DNA from: Lentimicrobium sp.
Lineage (GTDB): Bacteria; Bacteroidota; Bacteroidia; Bacteroidales; Lentimicrobiaceae
Direction of reading: 5' to 3'
Assembly: GCA_023957275.1 (NCBI GenBank)
Contig: JAMLHF010000007.1
Span: 20,348 to 84,347 of the forward strand
Length of the DNA stretch: 64,000 nt
This document shows positions 11,801-18,858 of this stretch, piece after piece (positions within the stretch are counted from its first letter, which is position 1; every line of letters starts with the position of its first letter). Under the pieces are notes generated by a model. It did no database searches, was not told where the DNA came from, and saw only the letters and a list, made by a program, of their open reading frames with translations. The position numbers and the translations under genes were made by a program.

Positions 11801-13905
11801 CCAATGCCTGTTCGAACGGCTCGGTTTACTTCCAGGATGCTTCTTCAAGTTATATGGGAGCCATCACCAACTGGGACTGGACCTTTGCGCCCGGATACAC
11901 TTCAACGCTTCAGCACCCGCATCACAACTTCTATCATACAGACAGCTGCTACAATGTGCAACTGGTTGTAACTGATATGCGCGGCTGCGTGGATACCCTG
12001 GTTCAGGAAGTATGCATTCCTGCCGGCCTCCAGGTTGAGATTGAGCATTCAGTAACCTGTCACGGCGACACCACCCTGTTTAATCCTGTTCTGATTGCGC
12101 CGGCCGGTGATTCACTCGTGGAATTCCAATGGAACTTCGATGATGCAGCTTCAGGCATTCACAATACCTCAACCCTGAGCAACCCGGCCCATTTCTTCCA
12201 GAACACCGGTTCTTACCTGGTTTCGCTGATTGCCACCGACATCAACAACTGCCAGACAACCGTCTACAAGCGGGTGGATGTGCTTGAACTCCCGGTTGCC
12301 GCATTCAGTTACACCGCCGGTTCCTGCGACAGCACCCTTTACTTCAGTGACCTGTCGAACGGCAATGGTGCTGACATCGCCGAATGGATCTGGAGCTATG
12401 GCGACGGTACATCCGACACCCTTACCTCAGGCCCGGCAGATACCAGCCATTTCTATCACACTTCGGGCATCTTTACGGTGAGCCTGACCACCATTTCGGA
12501 ACATGGCTGCATATCGGTATTTACACAGGATGTTGAACGCATGCCATGCATCAGCGCGGTATTTGCATCAGTCGACACCCTGAGCTGCGAGCGGCACGCC
12601 CTTACATTCGAGGATTACTCGGTTTGCGGCAATCCGATCGACAGGTGGGAGTGGATTTTCGGCGACGGTGACACCCTGGTTTACAATGAGCCACGTCCTT
12701 CGGTAACCCATACCTATCAACTGAGCGGCAGCTATCATGTCAGCCTGATTGTGTCGACCACCGTTTCGGGCAAATCGGTCAGCGATACCACAACCATCAC
12801 TGTTAACGTGCTTACATCTCCTGTTGCAGAATTCTTTGCTCCGGATGTTTGCCTGAACAGCAACACCATCTATACGGATCAGTCGGAATGGACCGATTCA
12901 AAGATTGATCAGTGGTTCTGGGATTTCGGCGACCCCAATTCGGTTTACGACACCACATCTGCACGCAATCCGGCATACAGGTATGACAGGCCCGGCGTTT
13001 ACAATACCCTGCTGACGGTCACCAATGTACTTGGCTGTACCGATACCATCAGTCATCCGCTGACCGTGCACAATCTGCCGGAAGCCAACTTCAGTTACAC
13101 TCTGGCTTGTCAGAACAACCACACCTTGTTCACCGACCTTACCGAAACCGGTGATACCCTGATCGGACAATGGTGGTGGAGATTCAGCGATTCGCTCAAT
13201 ATGCTTGGTCTTGCCGGTGTTCAGAACCCGCACTTCGTATTTGAAAATACCGGAACCTATAATGTTGAACTGATTGTGGTTGACAACTTTGGTTGTCGCG
13301 ATACCGCATCCAGCGCCCTGGTTGTCAATCCCAAACCCACCAGTGCCTTCTCATTGACCGAGAATTATGAAAATACACAGGGCAGGGTTCTCTTCACCAA
13401 CGGCTCCATTGGCGCAACAGCTTATGAGTGGGATTTCAGTACCGGTATTCAATCATTCGAAATCGAACCCGTAGTTGATTTCCCCGGTGACGGAACCTAC
13501 GAAGTTACCCTGGTATCGATCAACGAGTTTGGTTGCCCTGACACCCTGAAGGTTGATTACAGCCTGATGTTCAAAGGACTGTGGGTGCCCAACGCCTTCT
13601 CACCCAACAACCCGAATGCATCCGTAAGGCTCTTCAAACCGGTGGGTATCAACCTGAGCAGTTATACCATTGAGGTTTATGACACCTGGGGCAACCTTCT
13701 CTGGACTTCGAGTGAACTGGATGCCAATGGCGCTCCGGCCGAAGGATGGAACGGCGTGTTCAACGGAACCCTGCTGCCTCAGGATACCTACATGTGGAAA
13801 GCCACCGCCATCTTTAAGGACGGGACCATCTGGAGAGGCAACGATGTGGGTGAGCGCAACAATATACCCGAAAAAACCTATGGCACCGTAACGCTGATCA
13901 GGTAA
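1..13905 (+). CDS. Giant T9SS-secreted repeat protein (partial, 5' end outside window)
   Basis: The frame is open from base 1 to the TAA at 13903-13905, giving 4634 visible codons, and the first residues already belong to a repeat, so the true start lies upstream. Order of parts: about 10.5 modules of ~89 aa (1-2817), two PKD-like modules of another type (2818-3351), six Ig-like modules of ~74 aa (3352-4689), sixteen more ~88-aa modules (4690-8928), eighteen PKD domains with W-x-FGDG/FGDP cores (8929-13569), and a C-terminal domain starting LWVPNAFSPN (13570-13902). That last part matches the gliding-motility-associated type B sorting signal for type IX secretion. Most modules hold two Cys, which could form disulfides outside the cell. 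The PorP/SprF gene 40 bp downstream fits the known pairing of such substrates with a dedicated outer-membrane partner. A role as surface adhesin or motility filament is inference; no catalytic motif was seen. Confidence 0.9.
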   Translation: MNQTTLTPTYLPSAADVANGSVVLTLEVMSNAPCSQLVTDSKLLTLMNEPLANAGVDASVCAGSTYMVTTATASGYSAISWSTSGSGSFSGQNTINPVYTPSATDIANGSVTLTLTAIAASPCSNTASDQMVLTIQRAATANAGSDAAICEGNTHTLNGSVSNSTLFSWSSSGTGTFANGSTLTPIYTPGAADITAGSVTITLTAFATAPCSTPATDIMVLTITRQPQIFAGADAVSCGSDYTISDATASNYNTLSWSTSGTGTFINPGSINPTYVASLADISSGSVTLTLTATGNSPCINNVSDALVLSFAPIPTVSAGSDDAVCGNSSYTLTGASAANYSTITWSTSGSGTFSNTTLVNPEYYPSAADIAAGSVVLTVTATSLAPCNTTASDNMALTFNLTPQANAGPDANSCGTASFQVTGATASNYATIYWTHNGTGTISGANTISPVYTPSQGDVTTGQVTLTLHATAIAPCTGEVTSAMNLNLQAGPLANAGADVSVCEGQSYTLSGATASGFATLLWSTGGSGTFSNTAALNPVYYPSAGDIANGSVTLTMTLQGAPPCNTVAADFMVLTIQGLPFADAGADDVACGSSYQLINASAANYSSVNWTSSGTGFFSNSALVNPVYTPSAGDIATGSVTLTLTATGVSPCNNQTASQMELTIGATVTASAGVDGSTCGTTPFTVSTSSASNYSGINWTTSGSGTFANQNSLNPTYTPSAGDVALGAVTLTMHVQGNSPCFTNLQDNMLLTILNTATAYAGPDAQVCNGSSYTVTGATATNYAAVSWSTTGTGTIVSGNTLNPTYIPSAQDYLNGNVILTLTAVSTAPCSGNISDEMVLTFADGPLANAGPDAEICFGASYNVTGATASGYTTLNWTSSGTGTLVNATSLTPTYIPSNADRVAGSVNLTLTLQGAAPCFGSHTDAMTLTISSLPTGLPVISGPQDVCAGQTGVAYSVIPVQYATSYSWILPSGATIVAGANTSNIVVDFSMSAVSGNIYVTASSACGSGPVSAAYAVTVSPLPGNPGIIMGPATICQNTSGVIYSINTVSGATAYQWTVPTGATIVAGTGTNTITVDYSTTAISGDITVTPQNSCGNGNTSTLAITVNPMPVAPVITANGPIEFCEGGSVELTATAGYASYLWSNGMTTQSITVTAYGIYSVVATDAAGCASLPSNEITVNVHMLFVPDVTASGPTDLCQGESVILSAPAGYASYLWNNGQTSQSITVTTAGVYNVTVTDAFGCTSLPSADINVTVNPLPSTPVITPDGPLNFCAGGNVTLSAPAGYASYLWSNGETTQSILVTSSGVFSVTVSDLSGCTSLPSASVTVNVNPYPATPAIVANGPTTFCNGGSVELTATPGYASYLWSNGATTQSITVTETGSYTVIVTDNIGCSSQPSAPVSVTVLQPPTPTIVANGPLMFCSGGSVVLTAPAGYAAYLWSNGETTQSITVTVSGSYTVQVTDANGCLSDPSNIIDVTVYSPATPPVIVALGPTTICDGESVTLSAPAGYSAYFWNNGQSTQNILVSTAGNYFVTVTDANGCTSAPSNTITVTVIPQPDADAGSNASICAGSDYTITGASASNYSTLLWTSSGSGYFVNNGNLDATYVPSAGDISTGSVMLTLSAVGFGPCTMAAESSMLLSISNAPTAYAGTDFNICEGGNINISLATASNYQSVSWSTTGSGLFLNGNTLTPTYIPSALDISSGLVSLTLTAWPMAPCANPATDAILVTINRAPQVFAGNNTSLCPPDQYTTLDATASNHTHLLWTTNGTGTFTDPTSLVTVYSPSAADISNGSVTLTLTGYANSPCSNVSDDIVLVLVPSPVADAGPDRLICEGENVIVNGTATGYQSVFWTTSGSGTIVNGNTLTPTYIPSVADINNGWVTLTLTANPLAPCAVQAIDAMQLNITRTPTVFAGSDISLCPADPYTTSTATASNYSYIEWTTTGTGTFSGPNNLVTVYTPSAADITNGTVTLTLTGYANSPCSAASSNIVLLLSNPPAADAGPDHLICEGSMVSITGASASNYQSLNWATSGTGTFINGNSLTPTYLPSIADITNGTVILSLTATPVSPCATAASDATTVTISRNPQIFAGDDTTLCPAGPYTTASATAAFAAMLEWSSNGTGSFSDEYALVTIYNPSAQDIANGTVTLTLTGYANAPCGNVSDDIILNLSMPAAVNAGADVTICEGMQHTISGASASNYQSISWISSGTGVIMNGNTLNPTYIPSMADITNGGVILSLIATPLAPCTGNVTDAMQLTIVRTPQVFAGNDAAICPPGSYTISDATASNYLALQWTSSGTGSFSNNATLVTIYNPSPEDIAAGTVTLTLTAFAGSPCANASDDIVLYFVPEAMVNAGADAVICEGSQFMVTGASAANYSNLTWSTSGTGVFVNNGTVTPTYIPSGADISNGMVILTLTADPVAPCSIQAADALILTINAAAQANAGPNGQACYGDNFYLAGASAANYSDILWTSSGTGSFTNPTEVNATYIPSADDLAAGNVTLTLTAFGNSPCGDQSDFMVLSITPGASVDAGDDLNICFGPAPVSGATATNYSSLQWTVSFGSGMLVNAGNIMPTYIPGAADLTNGYVILTLTVNPLAPCTDPIADNKTLTISETPLVDAGLDETICEGSTYTINDASASNYAMLMWSSSGTGTWVNVNTLNPTYTPSAADIAAGSVVLTLSATNGACPQISDYKQLNIQREVMVNAGMDDAICEGSSYMLMTASAAGYSNLLWSTSGSGTFSNANALNPEYIPSPADIAAGSVVLTLTGISSMPCSGSDSDDMTLFIRYAPVADAGTDGQICQGEQYIIADAIAYDYATVIWTTSGTGTFINGSSLTATYIPSPADISAGSVTLTLVASNPPCADATDSQSLTIVPLAQVNAGPDATICKLCSHTVSGASVSNALNFSWSSTGTGTFVNGNTLTPTYQPDAGDISNGSVTLILTAESASGCGSYSDEMVIYINQTPDLEFTWSPVCAGQPTDFVVDPSVTDINAIAVWHWNFGDGFYSNEMNPTHTFPAPGVYNVTLTATDTSGYSSLLTHIVEINSTPIAFFSFDTPNCMGESTQFHNLSSTENGYITRWVWNFGDGSATDTIYFPNDPNVEHTYANPGIFEVTLNVLNSYGCENTWSTQVTVTPNPVANFYYTTVCEDLLVNFQDASFPNGAGNVVSWAWNFDDPASGIFNTSDLEDPQHLFSAPGTYNVTLTVTNFNNCTGTITKEITVGELPPVEFTWETSCAESLTSFFADATVINVNAIAEYLWEFGDGGQSNLQDPQHMYAAAGEYTVVLTVTDTAGCSNSVSHLVSVSALPVAFFSFSEPSCYETTTIFNDLSYASSGYITEWEWIFGDGNSETVTFPGNPNVEHQYANAGVYNVTLNITTSEGCENTVTRQVVVAPNPVANFDAATACLGEPVVFTDLSQTNGGGNIINWAWDFGDPTSGVNNTSTLQNPSHTYAQPGTYTVSLIVTTTNTCADTTTMDITIAPAPVVDFVFTNACSNDTIQFTSSTFVNPATTLTWFWEFGDGTTSVEADPQHIYATHGIFTVSLTITDDQGCTATAVHPVSVVPGPQAMFGFNAPACSGSEVQFNDLSVTNGSVITSWFWDFGDGNTQLVTAPGNPNVSHVYASAGVYTVTLTITNLQGCDASASMNVVIVPGPVAEFTFDEGCQGTQVAFTDLTATNGGTTLVQWLWNFGDPASGIANTSNLQHPVHIFNAAGTYTVTLEATSASGCISSVQHDVVITPPPAVAFIISSGTCVSEPVTFEPDTAIMDLSSIASFEWNFGDGTPVSNVTYPVHVYNVAGSFQVTLTVFNNDGCSNSITQTVNIGAIPVAAFSFVSGCTGNTTSFSDLSYAVTGEQIISWFWNFNDPNAMPGTDTSTMQHPDYHYSAQGLYDVTLTVTSESGCQGSITMPVQIFPAPVAAFTYTTNACSNGSVYFQDASSSYMGAITNWDWTFAPGYTSTLQHPHHNFYHTDSCYNVQLVVTDMRGCVDTLVQEVCIPAGLQVEIEHSVTCHGDTTLFNPVLIAPAGDSLVEFQWNFDDAASGIHNTSTLSNPAHFFQNTGSYLVSLIATDINNCQTTVYKRVDVLELPVAAFSYTAGSCDSTLYFSDLSNGNGADIAEWIWSYGDGTSDTLTSGPADTSHFYHTSGIFTVSLTTISEHGCISVFTQDVERMPCISAVFASVDTLSCERHALTFEDYSVCGNPIDRWEWIFGDGDTLVYNEPRPSVTHTYQLSGSYHVSLIVSTTVSGKSVSDTTTITVNVLTSPVAEFFAPDVCLNSNTIYTDQSEWTDSKIDQWFWDFGDPNSVYDTTSARNPAYRYDRPGVYNTLLTVTNVLGCTDTISHPLTVHNLPEANFSYTLACQNNHTLFTDLTETGDTLIGQWWWRFSDSLNMLGLAGVQNPHFVFENTGTYNVELIVVDNFGCRDTASSALVVNPKPTSAFSLTENYENTQGRVLFTNGSIGATAYEWDFSTGIQSFEIEPVVDFPGDGTYEVTLVSINEFGCPDTLKVDYSLMFKGLWVPNAFSPNNPNASVRLFKPVGINLSSYTIEVYDTWGNLLWTSSELDANGAPAEGWNGVFNGTLLPQDTYMWKATAIFKDGTIWRGNDVGERNNIPEKTYGTVTLIR
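2818..3351 (+). repeat. Two PKD-like modules of a second type
   Basis: Two modules of about 90 aa share the pattern GPxxxCxxxxGVxYS, a SWxxPxGATIVAG core and an AITVxPxP-like end. They resemble PKD-like domains of Bacteroidota surface proteins and separate the first ~89-aa block from the Ig-like block. Confidence 0.75.
3352..4689 (+). repeat. Six Ig-like modules of ~74 aa
   Basis: Six tandem units follow the pattern GPxxFCxGGSVxLTA, GYASYLWSNGxTTQSI, then GxYxVTVTDxxGC. They total 446 residues. This is a common extracellular Ig-like module in T9SS substrates. Confidence 0.85.
4690..8928 (+). repeat. Repeat block 2: sixteen ~88-aa modules, partly alternating in two subtypes
   Basis: The module type is the same as in block 1. 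Modules 2 to 12 (4957-7875) alternate between a subtype with ICEG, NGNTLTPTYIPS and a DAMQLTI-like end, and a subtype starting VFAG with LCP, LVTVY and a SDDIVL end. The alternation implies duplication of two-module units. Confidence 0.88.
8929..13569 (+). repeat. Eighteen PKD domains, first nine as three 3-domain units
   Basis: PKD domains with W-x-W-x-FGDG or FGDP cores and G-x-Y-x-VTLTVT ends. Domains 1-9 form three units of 780, 777 and 774 bp (8929-9708, 9709-10485, 10486-11259). Within each unit domain 1 has an EFTW/DFVF-like start, domain 2 contains a PNDPNV/PGNPNV motif, and domain 3 contains FGDPxSGxxNTS. Later domains are more irregular, and the last ones lose parts of the FGDG motif. 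Confidence 0.88.
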
Positions 13906-13945
13906 ACCGAATGCTGATTAACTGACACAAGAAAAATACACAGTC

Positions 13946-15058
13946 ATGAAAAAGACAAGCCTATATCTGCTGATCATTTTATCCCTGATGGTTCTTAAAA
14001 CCTCCGTGGCACAGGACCCCCTTTTCTCACAGTTCTATAACAACCCGGTTTATTATAATCCGGCTGCCGTAGGGCTTAATCCGGGATTGCGGGCAAGGTT
14101 TAACATACGCGAGCAATGGCCTCAGCTTCCGGGAGACCTGCGCTCCTATACCTTCAGTATGGATATCGCAGAACGCAACATTCCCGGCTCCGGCGGACTC
14201 GGTCTGGTGGTGATGAGCGACAATGCAGGAACCGGATACCTGAAAACGTCAACCGTAGGGCTTTCTACTTCGGTGAGGGTTCCTTTGCAGGAAAATATGG
14301 TTACTCAGGTAGGAATTATGACCTCCTTTGTGCAGAAAAGGCTGAACTGGGATAACCTGGTATTTACCGACCAGCTGAATCCCGTCTATGGAAATATCTA
14401 TGAATCGAGTTTCCAGGCTCCTGAAAACGGAAATATCTTTTATCCCGATTTCTCCGCCGGCGGTATATTCAGATTTACTGAAAGCAGCAATGTCTTCAGC
14501 GCCATTCAGGGAACCTTCGGACTGGCTGTTCATCATTTGTTCAGGCCCAATGAATCATTCCTCGGGCTTACCTCTCCCCTGCCACGTAAACTGGCCATAA
14601 CCGGTGACATTATCCTGGAGATCGACGGGGGAGGCGACAAACTCTATTTCCAGCGTCAGGAGTCAAGCAAAGGAACATTCAAATTTAATCCCGGGTTCAT
14701 TTATGAATCGCAGGCCGATTTTAAAACCTATGCCGTTGGTGTGAATATCCTTAAATCATCCATCTACACAGGAGTATGGTTCCGCAACCGCACTACGGAA
14801 CTTACAAAATCGAATGACCTGATATTTATGCTGGGCTTGAACGCACCGCTTTCCGGCAATACCCGCATGAAAATAAATTACACGTATGACTTCGTACTCA
14901 CTGAAATCAGAACTGTGACGGGTTGCTCCCACGAAGTATCCATTATCCTTGAGCTGGACGATTTCAACATTTTTAACCGCGGACGCAGCAGCGGAGGATT
15001 TGGATTCTCGAACAGGAATTACCGCTCAAAACAAGAACTTGAATGCTGTCCGTTCTGA
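13946..15058 (+). CDS. PorP/SprF family type IX secretion membrane protein
   Basis: A 370-aa protein with a signal peptide ending around VAQD, followed by the family hallmark DPLFSQFYNNPVYYNPA near the mature N-terminus. It is predicted to be an outer-membrane beta-barrel of the PorP/SprF family, which assists secretion or surface attachment of T9SS substrates. Its length is normal for the family. The start is the ATG at 13946, 40 bp after the giant repeat protein and with no terminator between, so the two are probably one operon. SprF in Flavobacterium johnsoniae is needed for export of the type B substrate SprB, and the same pairing is inferred here. A strong terminator follows at 15114. 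Confidence 0.92.
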   Translation: MKKTSLYLLIILSLMVLKTSVAQDPLFSQFYNNPVYYNPAAVGLNPGLRARFNIREQWPQLPGDLRSYTFSMDIAERNIPGSGGLGLVVMSDNAGTGYLKTSTVGLSTSVRVPLQENMVTQVGIMTSFVQKRLNWDNLVFTDQLNPVYGNIYESSFQAPENGNIFYPDFSAGGIFRFTESSNVFSAIQGTFGLAVHHLFRPNESFLGLTSPLPRKLAITGDIILEIDGGGDKLYFQRQESSKGTFKFNPGFIYESQADFKTYAVGVNILKSSIYTGVWFRNRTTELTKSNDLIFMLGLNAPLSGNTRMKINYTYDFVLTEIRTVTGCSHEVSIILELDDFNIFNRGRSSGGFGFSNRNYRSKQELECCPF

Positions 15059-15486
15059 CAAAGATAAAGCGATCCCCCCGACCATTCATTCTATAAATGG
15101 TTTTCGCACGAAGAGGCTCCGAAAGGAGCCTTTTTTTATGCCGGACCGGCATGGCTTTCATATTTTTTCAGATTATCTGGATAGACAAACTGCAGATTAC
15201 CCGGGTTGAGCTCTCCACTTCAGGCGGACCGGCCGTGGAATGCGGATTTCACGACAGGAACGGTGATCATTCGTGAACTAAACTAAAGAATCTAATCCAT
15301 GGTCTGGAAAATTGTGGTTGCCATCCCTCAGATAAATATCATTACCATACATTCCAATCTTCAGGGGCAATTTAATAAAGGTTGTTTAATTCCTGAATTA
15401 AGGGTTTTGAGCATAATAACTGTATAATATAATGGCTTACAAACTTTTCTGAAGTGCCAGAGCTGATAACCGGTAAAAAAAATAAA
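15059..15486. other. Intergenic region between porP/sprF-like gene and S51 peptidase gene
   Basis: The left part holds the rho-independent terminator at 15114-15137. The rest is AT-rich toward 15400-15450 and probably contains the promoter of the next gene. No perfect TAnnTTTG box was found. No convincing ORF or RNA gene is visible. Confidence 0.6.
15114..15137 (+). terminator. Rho-independent terminator after PorP/SprF gene
   Basis: Perfect 7-bp stem AGGCTCC / GGAGCCT with a GAAA tetraloop, followed by a run of seven T. It closes the giant protein/PorP operon. Confidence 0.92.
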
Positions 15487-17454
15487 ATGAAAAAGCTACC
15501 TGCCCTTATTCTTGTAACGCTATATCTTTTTACTTTATCGCGGCTCTCAGCGCAGGGCTACCTGATGCTTAGCGGAGGCAGTGGCGAAACTGAAGGGGGG
15601 TGGAGTGACCTCCCATATTCAAAGGTTGTGGAATATGCGGCAAACAAAAAAATAGCGGTTATAAGTTACTCTGTTGAATCAGCATGGATTCCTGATTATT
15701 TTAAAAGTCTGGGGGCGGTTTATGCGCGAAATTTTCATATCCCTGATTTTCAGACAGCCAACAGCCAGATAACTTACGACTCACTGATTACTTACGACGG
15801 TATTTTTCTGAAAGGAGGCGATCAGTCGGTTTATTACGAAAGCTACCTCAACTCAAAAACCCAGCAGGCGCTTCAGGAAATATTTAACAGAGGTGGTGTA
15901 CTTTCAGGGACTTCAGCGGGTATGGCAATCATTTCGCCGGTGATTTACACCGCGCAGGGGGCAACGATATACCCGGCCTCTGCTGCCGCAAACCCATACA
16001 CATCGCAGATTACACTCAAAGATGATTTTCTTGCAACACTTGAAAACCCATATATTTTTGACACCCATTTTGTACAAAGAGGCCGTATGGCGCGACTGGC
16101 CGCATTTATGGCAAACTGGTACAGAAAAACGGGGCAAAAGGCTACCGGGATAGGCGTTGACGACCGCACCGCCTTGTTTATTGAGCCATCAGGCATTGCC
16201 ACAGCCTATGGAACCGCAGCTGTCAACTTTTACTTTCCGCCCGGAGATAATCCTCCTTTTGATACTACCGTCAGCATGCTGAGGACCGGCGAAATGCTCA
16301 CAGCTCAGTTGCTGCATGGTTGTACCATCGATTTAAACGCTATTGAAATTAACGGATTCGAGGCTCCGGTTATCCCAACACTTGATTCAGAAAAAGTTTA
16401 TACCAACCTTATTTTCAGTGGCTCTGATCAGATTCCGGAGGCTGCTCTTCAGCACTTCATCAGTAATACCGGTCAGACTTCAGATACCATTCTGATTGTA
16501 ACCGGAAGCAATCAGACCATTGCCAATGCGCTACAGGTTTCCCTTCAGATGCTTGGGGCAAATCAGGTGTATGTGCAGCAGGCCATTGCTTCTAATCAAA
16601 ACGATATGAATTTCGCAGGTCTGATTAAAAATGCAAGGAAATTCCTGTTTACTGGCAATGAATACAATGCTTTTATGACGTTTATGCAGGGAAATGGAAA
16701 CGGTAAATTCCTGAACTCAAAAATCCGCAGCTACAATACAGTCAGTTTTTTCGCAGGAGACAATGCACGTTTTGCAGGAAAATCGACAGTAAATAATTAC
16801 ATGGAAAATGCCGCATCCTATTACGGTGAACTCGAATTCAGCCCTGGTCTTGCATTGCTTGAAACAACTGTAATAATGCCCAATACTTACCTGAATGCCG
16901 ACATATATGAAAACACCATTTCAGGGCTTCCCTATGCCGTGCTGCTTGATTCACTGGCTTACGGGCTCTACCTTACCGGAAATAATTTTGCAACATACAA
17001 TATTGATAATCAGGGTAAATCGCATTTAAAATCGCTTGGAGGAAGCATACCGGTAATTCTGATGAGCAATCATGGTTGCATGGCTGGCTTCGCCAATCAG
17101 GGGCCTAATACAAATAACCGGAATGTTGCCGGTTTCAGTAATATGGGGCTTTGGTTCCTTGCCCCTGGCGACAGTCTTCAGCTGGGAACAGCAGAAAATT
17201 TTTCCGCTCCTGACCTGATGGAGGTTTCCACCAGGGTCTTTCCCAATCCCTCCAAAGGGATAATCAGAATTGAACTTGAAAAAGGGGGTTATGAGCTCAT
17301 CATCAGCAGCCCGGCAGGCAGAGAAATTCTAAAACAACCCTTTATCCGGGAAACGACTTTGGACCTTTCTTCATTAAATAATGGGCTTTATTTCCTGATT
17401 ATTAATGATATATCCGGCAAGAGGGTATCTGCCAAAAAAATTCTGAAACTCTGA
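15487..17454 (+). CDS. Secreted cyanophycinase-like peptidase (S51) with type A T9SS sorting domain
   Basis: The frame opens at a GTG at 15454, but the ATG at 15487 is preferred because it begins a good signal peptide (MKKLPALI...LSAQ) of a 655-aa protein. The N-terminal half has the S51 cyanophycinase pattern: KGGDQS, then SGTSAGMA with Ser143 as likely nucleophile, and DTHFVQRGRMARL. Family members are serine peptidases acting on cyanophycin or dipeptide-type beta-aspartyl/acidic substrates. The middle (residues ~300-560) repeats GGDQ-like flavodoxin-type segments without a clear second active site. The last ~75 residues (VFPNPSKG to the end) match a type A C-terminal sorting signal, so the enzyme is expected outside the cell or on its surface. 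The actual substrate is not known; secretion argues against storage-granule use and for scavenging of external peptides. Confidence 0.82.
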   Translation: MKKLPALILVTLYLFTLSRLSAQGYLMLSGGSGETEGGWSDLPYSKVVEYAANKKIAVISYSVESAWIPDYFKSLGAVYARNFHIPDFQTANSQITYDSLITYDGIFLKGGDQSVYYESYLNSKTQQALQEIFNRGGVLSGTSAGMAIISPVIYTAQGATIYPASAAANPYTSQITLKDDFLATLENPYIFDTHFVQRGRMARLAAFMANWYRKTGQKATGIGVDDRTALFIEPSGIATAYGTAAVNFYFPPGDNPPFDTTVSMLRTGEMLTAQLLHGCTIDLNAIEINGFEAPVIPTLDSEKVYTNLIFSGSDQIPEAALQHFISNTGQTSDTILIVTGSNQTIANALQVSLQMLGANQVYVQQAIASNQNDMNFAGLIKNARKFLFTGNEYNAFMTFMQGNGNGKFLNSKIRSYNTVSFFAGDNARFAGKSTVNNYMENAASYYGELEFSPGLALLETTVIMPNTYLNADIYENTISGLPYAVLLDSLAYGLYLTGNNFATYNIDNQGKSHLKSLGGSIPVILMSNHGCMAGFANQGPNTNNRNVAGFSNMGLWFLAPGDSLQLGTAENFSAPDLMEVSTRVFPNPSKGIIRIELEKGGYELIISSPAGREILKQPFIRETTLDLSSLNNGLYFLIINDISGKRVSAKKILKL

Positions 17455-17467
17455 TACCGGGCATTCT

Positions 17468-18850
17468 TCAGTAATTAAATAGTATTACCGGTGGAATCAG
17501 CAAGAGCATGGCCAGCAAGGTCAGGATTAAAATAAGCGGAGCCAGCCACTTTGCCCATTTGTTATAGGGAACACCAGCAATGGAAAGCGCGCCCATGGTT
17601 ACACCGCTTGTTGGAATAATCATATTGAAGATGCCATCTCCGAACTGAAAACAAAGCACTGCGGTTTGCCGGCTTATACCGACCAGATCGCTGAGCGGGG
17701 CCATTACAGGCATGGACAACGCTGCTTGCCCGGACCCGCTGGGGACAAAAAAATTGAGAAAACCCTGAAAAACGAACATCATTTCCACAGCCATTACCGT
17801 ATGAAAGCGATTGGCATACTGGGCGATATAAAAAAGCATGGTACCGATGATGCGGCCATCTTCCGCAATTACCAGCAATCCGCGCGCCAGGCCGATAACC
17901 AGTGCGGCCATCACCATATCTTTTGCGCCGGAAACAAAAGCTTTTACTGCCTCAGATGTTTTTAGCCGGGCAACAATGGCGCTGACAATTCCAAGTGCCA
18001 GAAAAACAGCCGAAATTTCATTGATGTACCATTTCCACCGGTTGGAACCGTAAATAATCAGTGCAAGTACAGCAAACAAAAGGATCACGACCATTTTCCG
18101 GGAAACGTCAAAGGGTATTTCCTCTTGTCTGCCAGCCGTTTCCTTCACTTCAGCATCAAGATCATAAACAGGACTCTTTGAAGGGTCTTTTTCAATCCTG
18201 TGAATATATATCAGCACAAAAGCAATAGCTGCTGCAGTAAAGACAAACCACACGAGTAAACGGTATTCCCAGCCACTGAAAATCGGCAACCCGGCAATGC
18301 CCTGCGCAATGCCAATGGTAAAAGGATTGGTAAGTGCACCGGCAAAACCGACCCCCGCCGCGAGAAATGAAACCGAAAGACCGGTGATTGAATCATAACC
18401 CATCGCCCTGGCCATGGGAATGGTAAGCATAATAAAAACCAGGACCGACTCACTCATACCAAAAGTGGCACCACACACTGAAAAAATCAACATCAGTAAA
18501 ACAATAACCATCCTTTTAGATCCCTGTTTTCCGGCAGTTTTCCTGAGCATTGCCATCAAACCGGCATCAATCGCGCCCGTTTTGTTTAAAATTCCAAACG
18601 AACCACCTACCAGAAAACAAAAGCCAATGATCAGCCCGGCCTGCACAAAACCCTTTACAGGCGCCATAAGAAAAGCGGCAAGTCCCTGAGGACTGGGCTC
18701 TGTAAAACTGAAACTGCCTGGAATAAGATAATTACGCCCGTTGATTAACTCAAACTGGAATTCGCCTGCCGGAATAATCCAGGTAAGGACGATAAAGACA
18801 ATCATGATAATCATGATTATGGTAATGGCTTCCGGAAATTTTCGTTTCAT
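17468..18850 (-). CDS. YfcC-family (DcuC-like) transporter
   Basis: A 460-aa polytopic membrane protein with about 11-12 hydrophobic segments. The N-terminus (PEAITIIMIIMIVFIVLTWI followed by PAGEF), the GFCFLVGGSFGILNKTGAID segment and the FVPSGSGQAALSMPVMAPL segment are typical of the YfcC family within the DcuC/ion-transporter superfamily. Members are thought to move amino acids, peptides or C4-dicarboxylates; the substrate is not known here. The start lies 8 bp after the end of the M14 peptidase gene, so both are likely cotranscribed. That suggests uptake or exchange of a product of peptide breakdown, which is inference. It is convergent with the S51 peptidase gene, the two ends being 13 bp apart. 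Confidence 0.85.
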   Translation of the reverse strand: MKRKFPEAITIIMIIMIVFIVLTWIIPAGEFQFELINGRNYLIPGSFSFTEPSPQGLAAFLMAPVKGFVQAGLIIGFCFLVGGSFGILNKTGAIDAGLMAMLRKTAGKQGSKRMVIVLLMLIFSVCGATFGMSESVLVFIMLTIPMARAMGYDSITGLSVSFLAAGVGFAGALTNPFTIGIAQGIAGLPIFSGWEYRLLVWFVFTAAAIAFVLIYIHRIEKDPSKSPVYDLDAEVKETAGRQEEIPFDVSRKMVVILLFAVLALIIYGSNRWKWYINEISAVFLALGIVSAIVARLKTSEAVKAFVSGAKDMVMAALVIGLARGLLVIAEDGRIIGTMLFYIAQYANRFHTVMAVEMMFVFQGFLNFFVPSGSGQAALSMPVMAPLSDLVGISRQTAVLCFQFGDGIFNMIIPTSGVTMGALSIAGVPYNKWAKWLAPLILILTLLAMLLLIPPVILFNY

Positions 18851-18858
18851 GGATATGA

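Noticed and set aside
1-13905. CRISPR-like or satellite DNA interpretation of the regular repeats
   Set aside because: The repeats are coding, diverged, 220-270 bp long and kept in one frame, so they are protein modules.
15420-15445. Sigma-70-like TATAAT box upstream of the S51 peptidase gene
   Set aside because: The spacing to any -35 is wrong, and Bacteroidota housekeeping promoters use TAnnTTTG.
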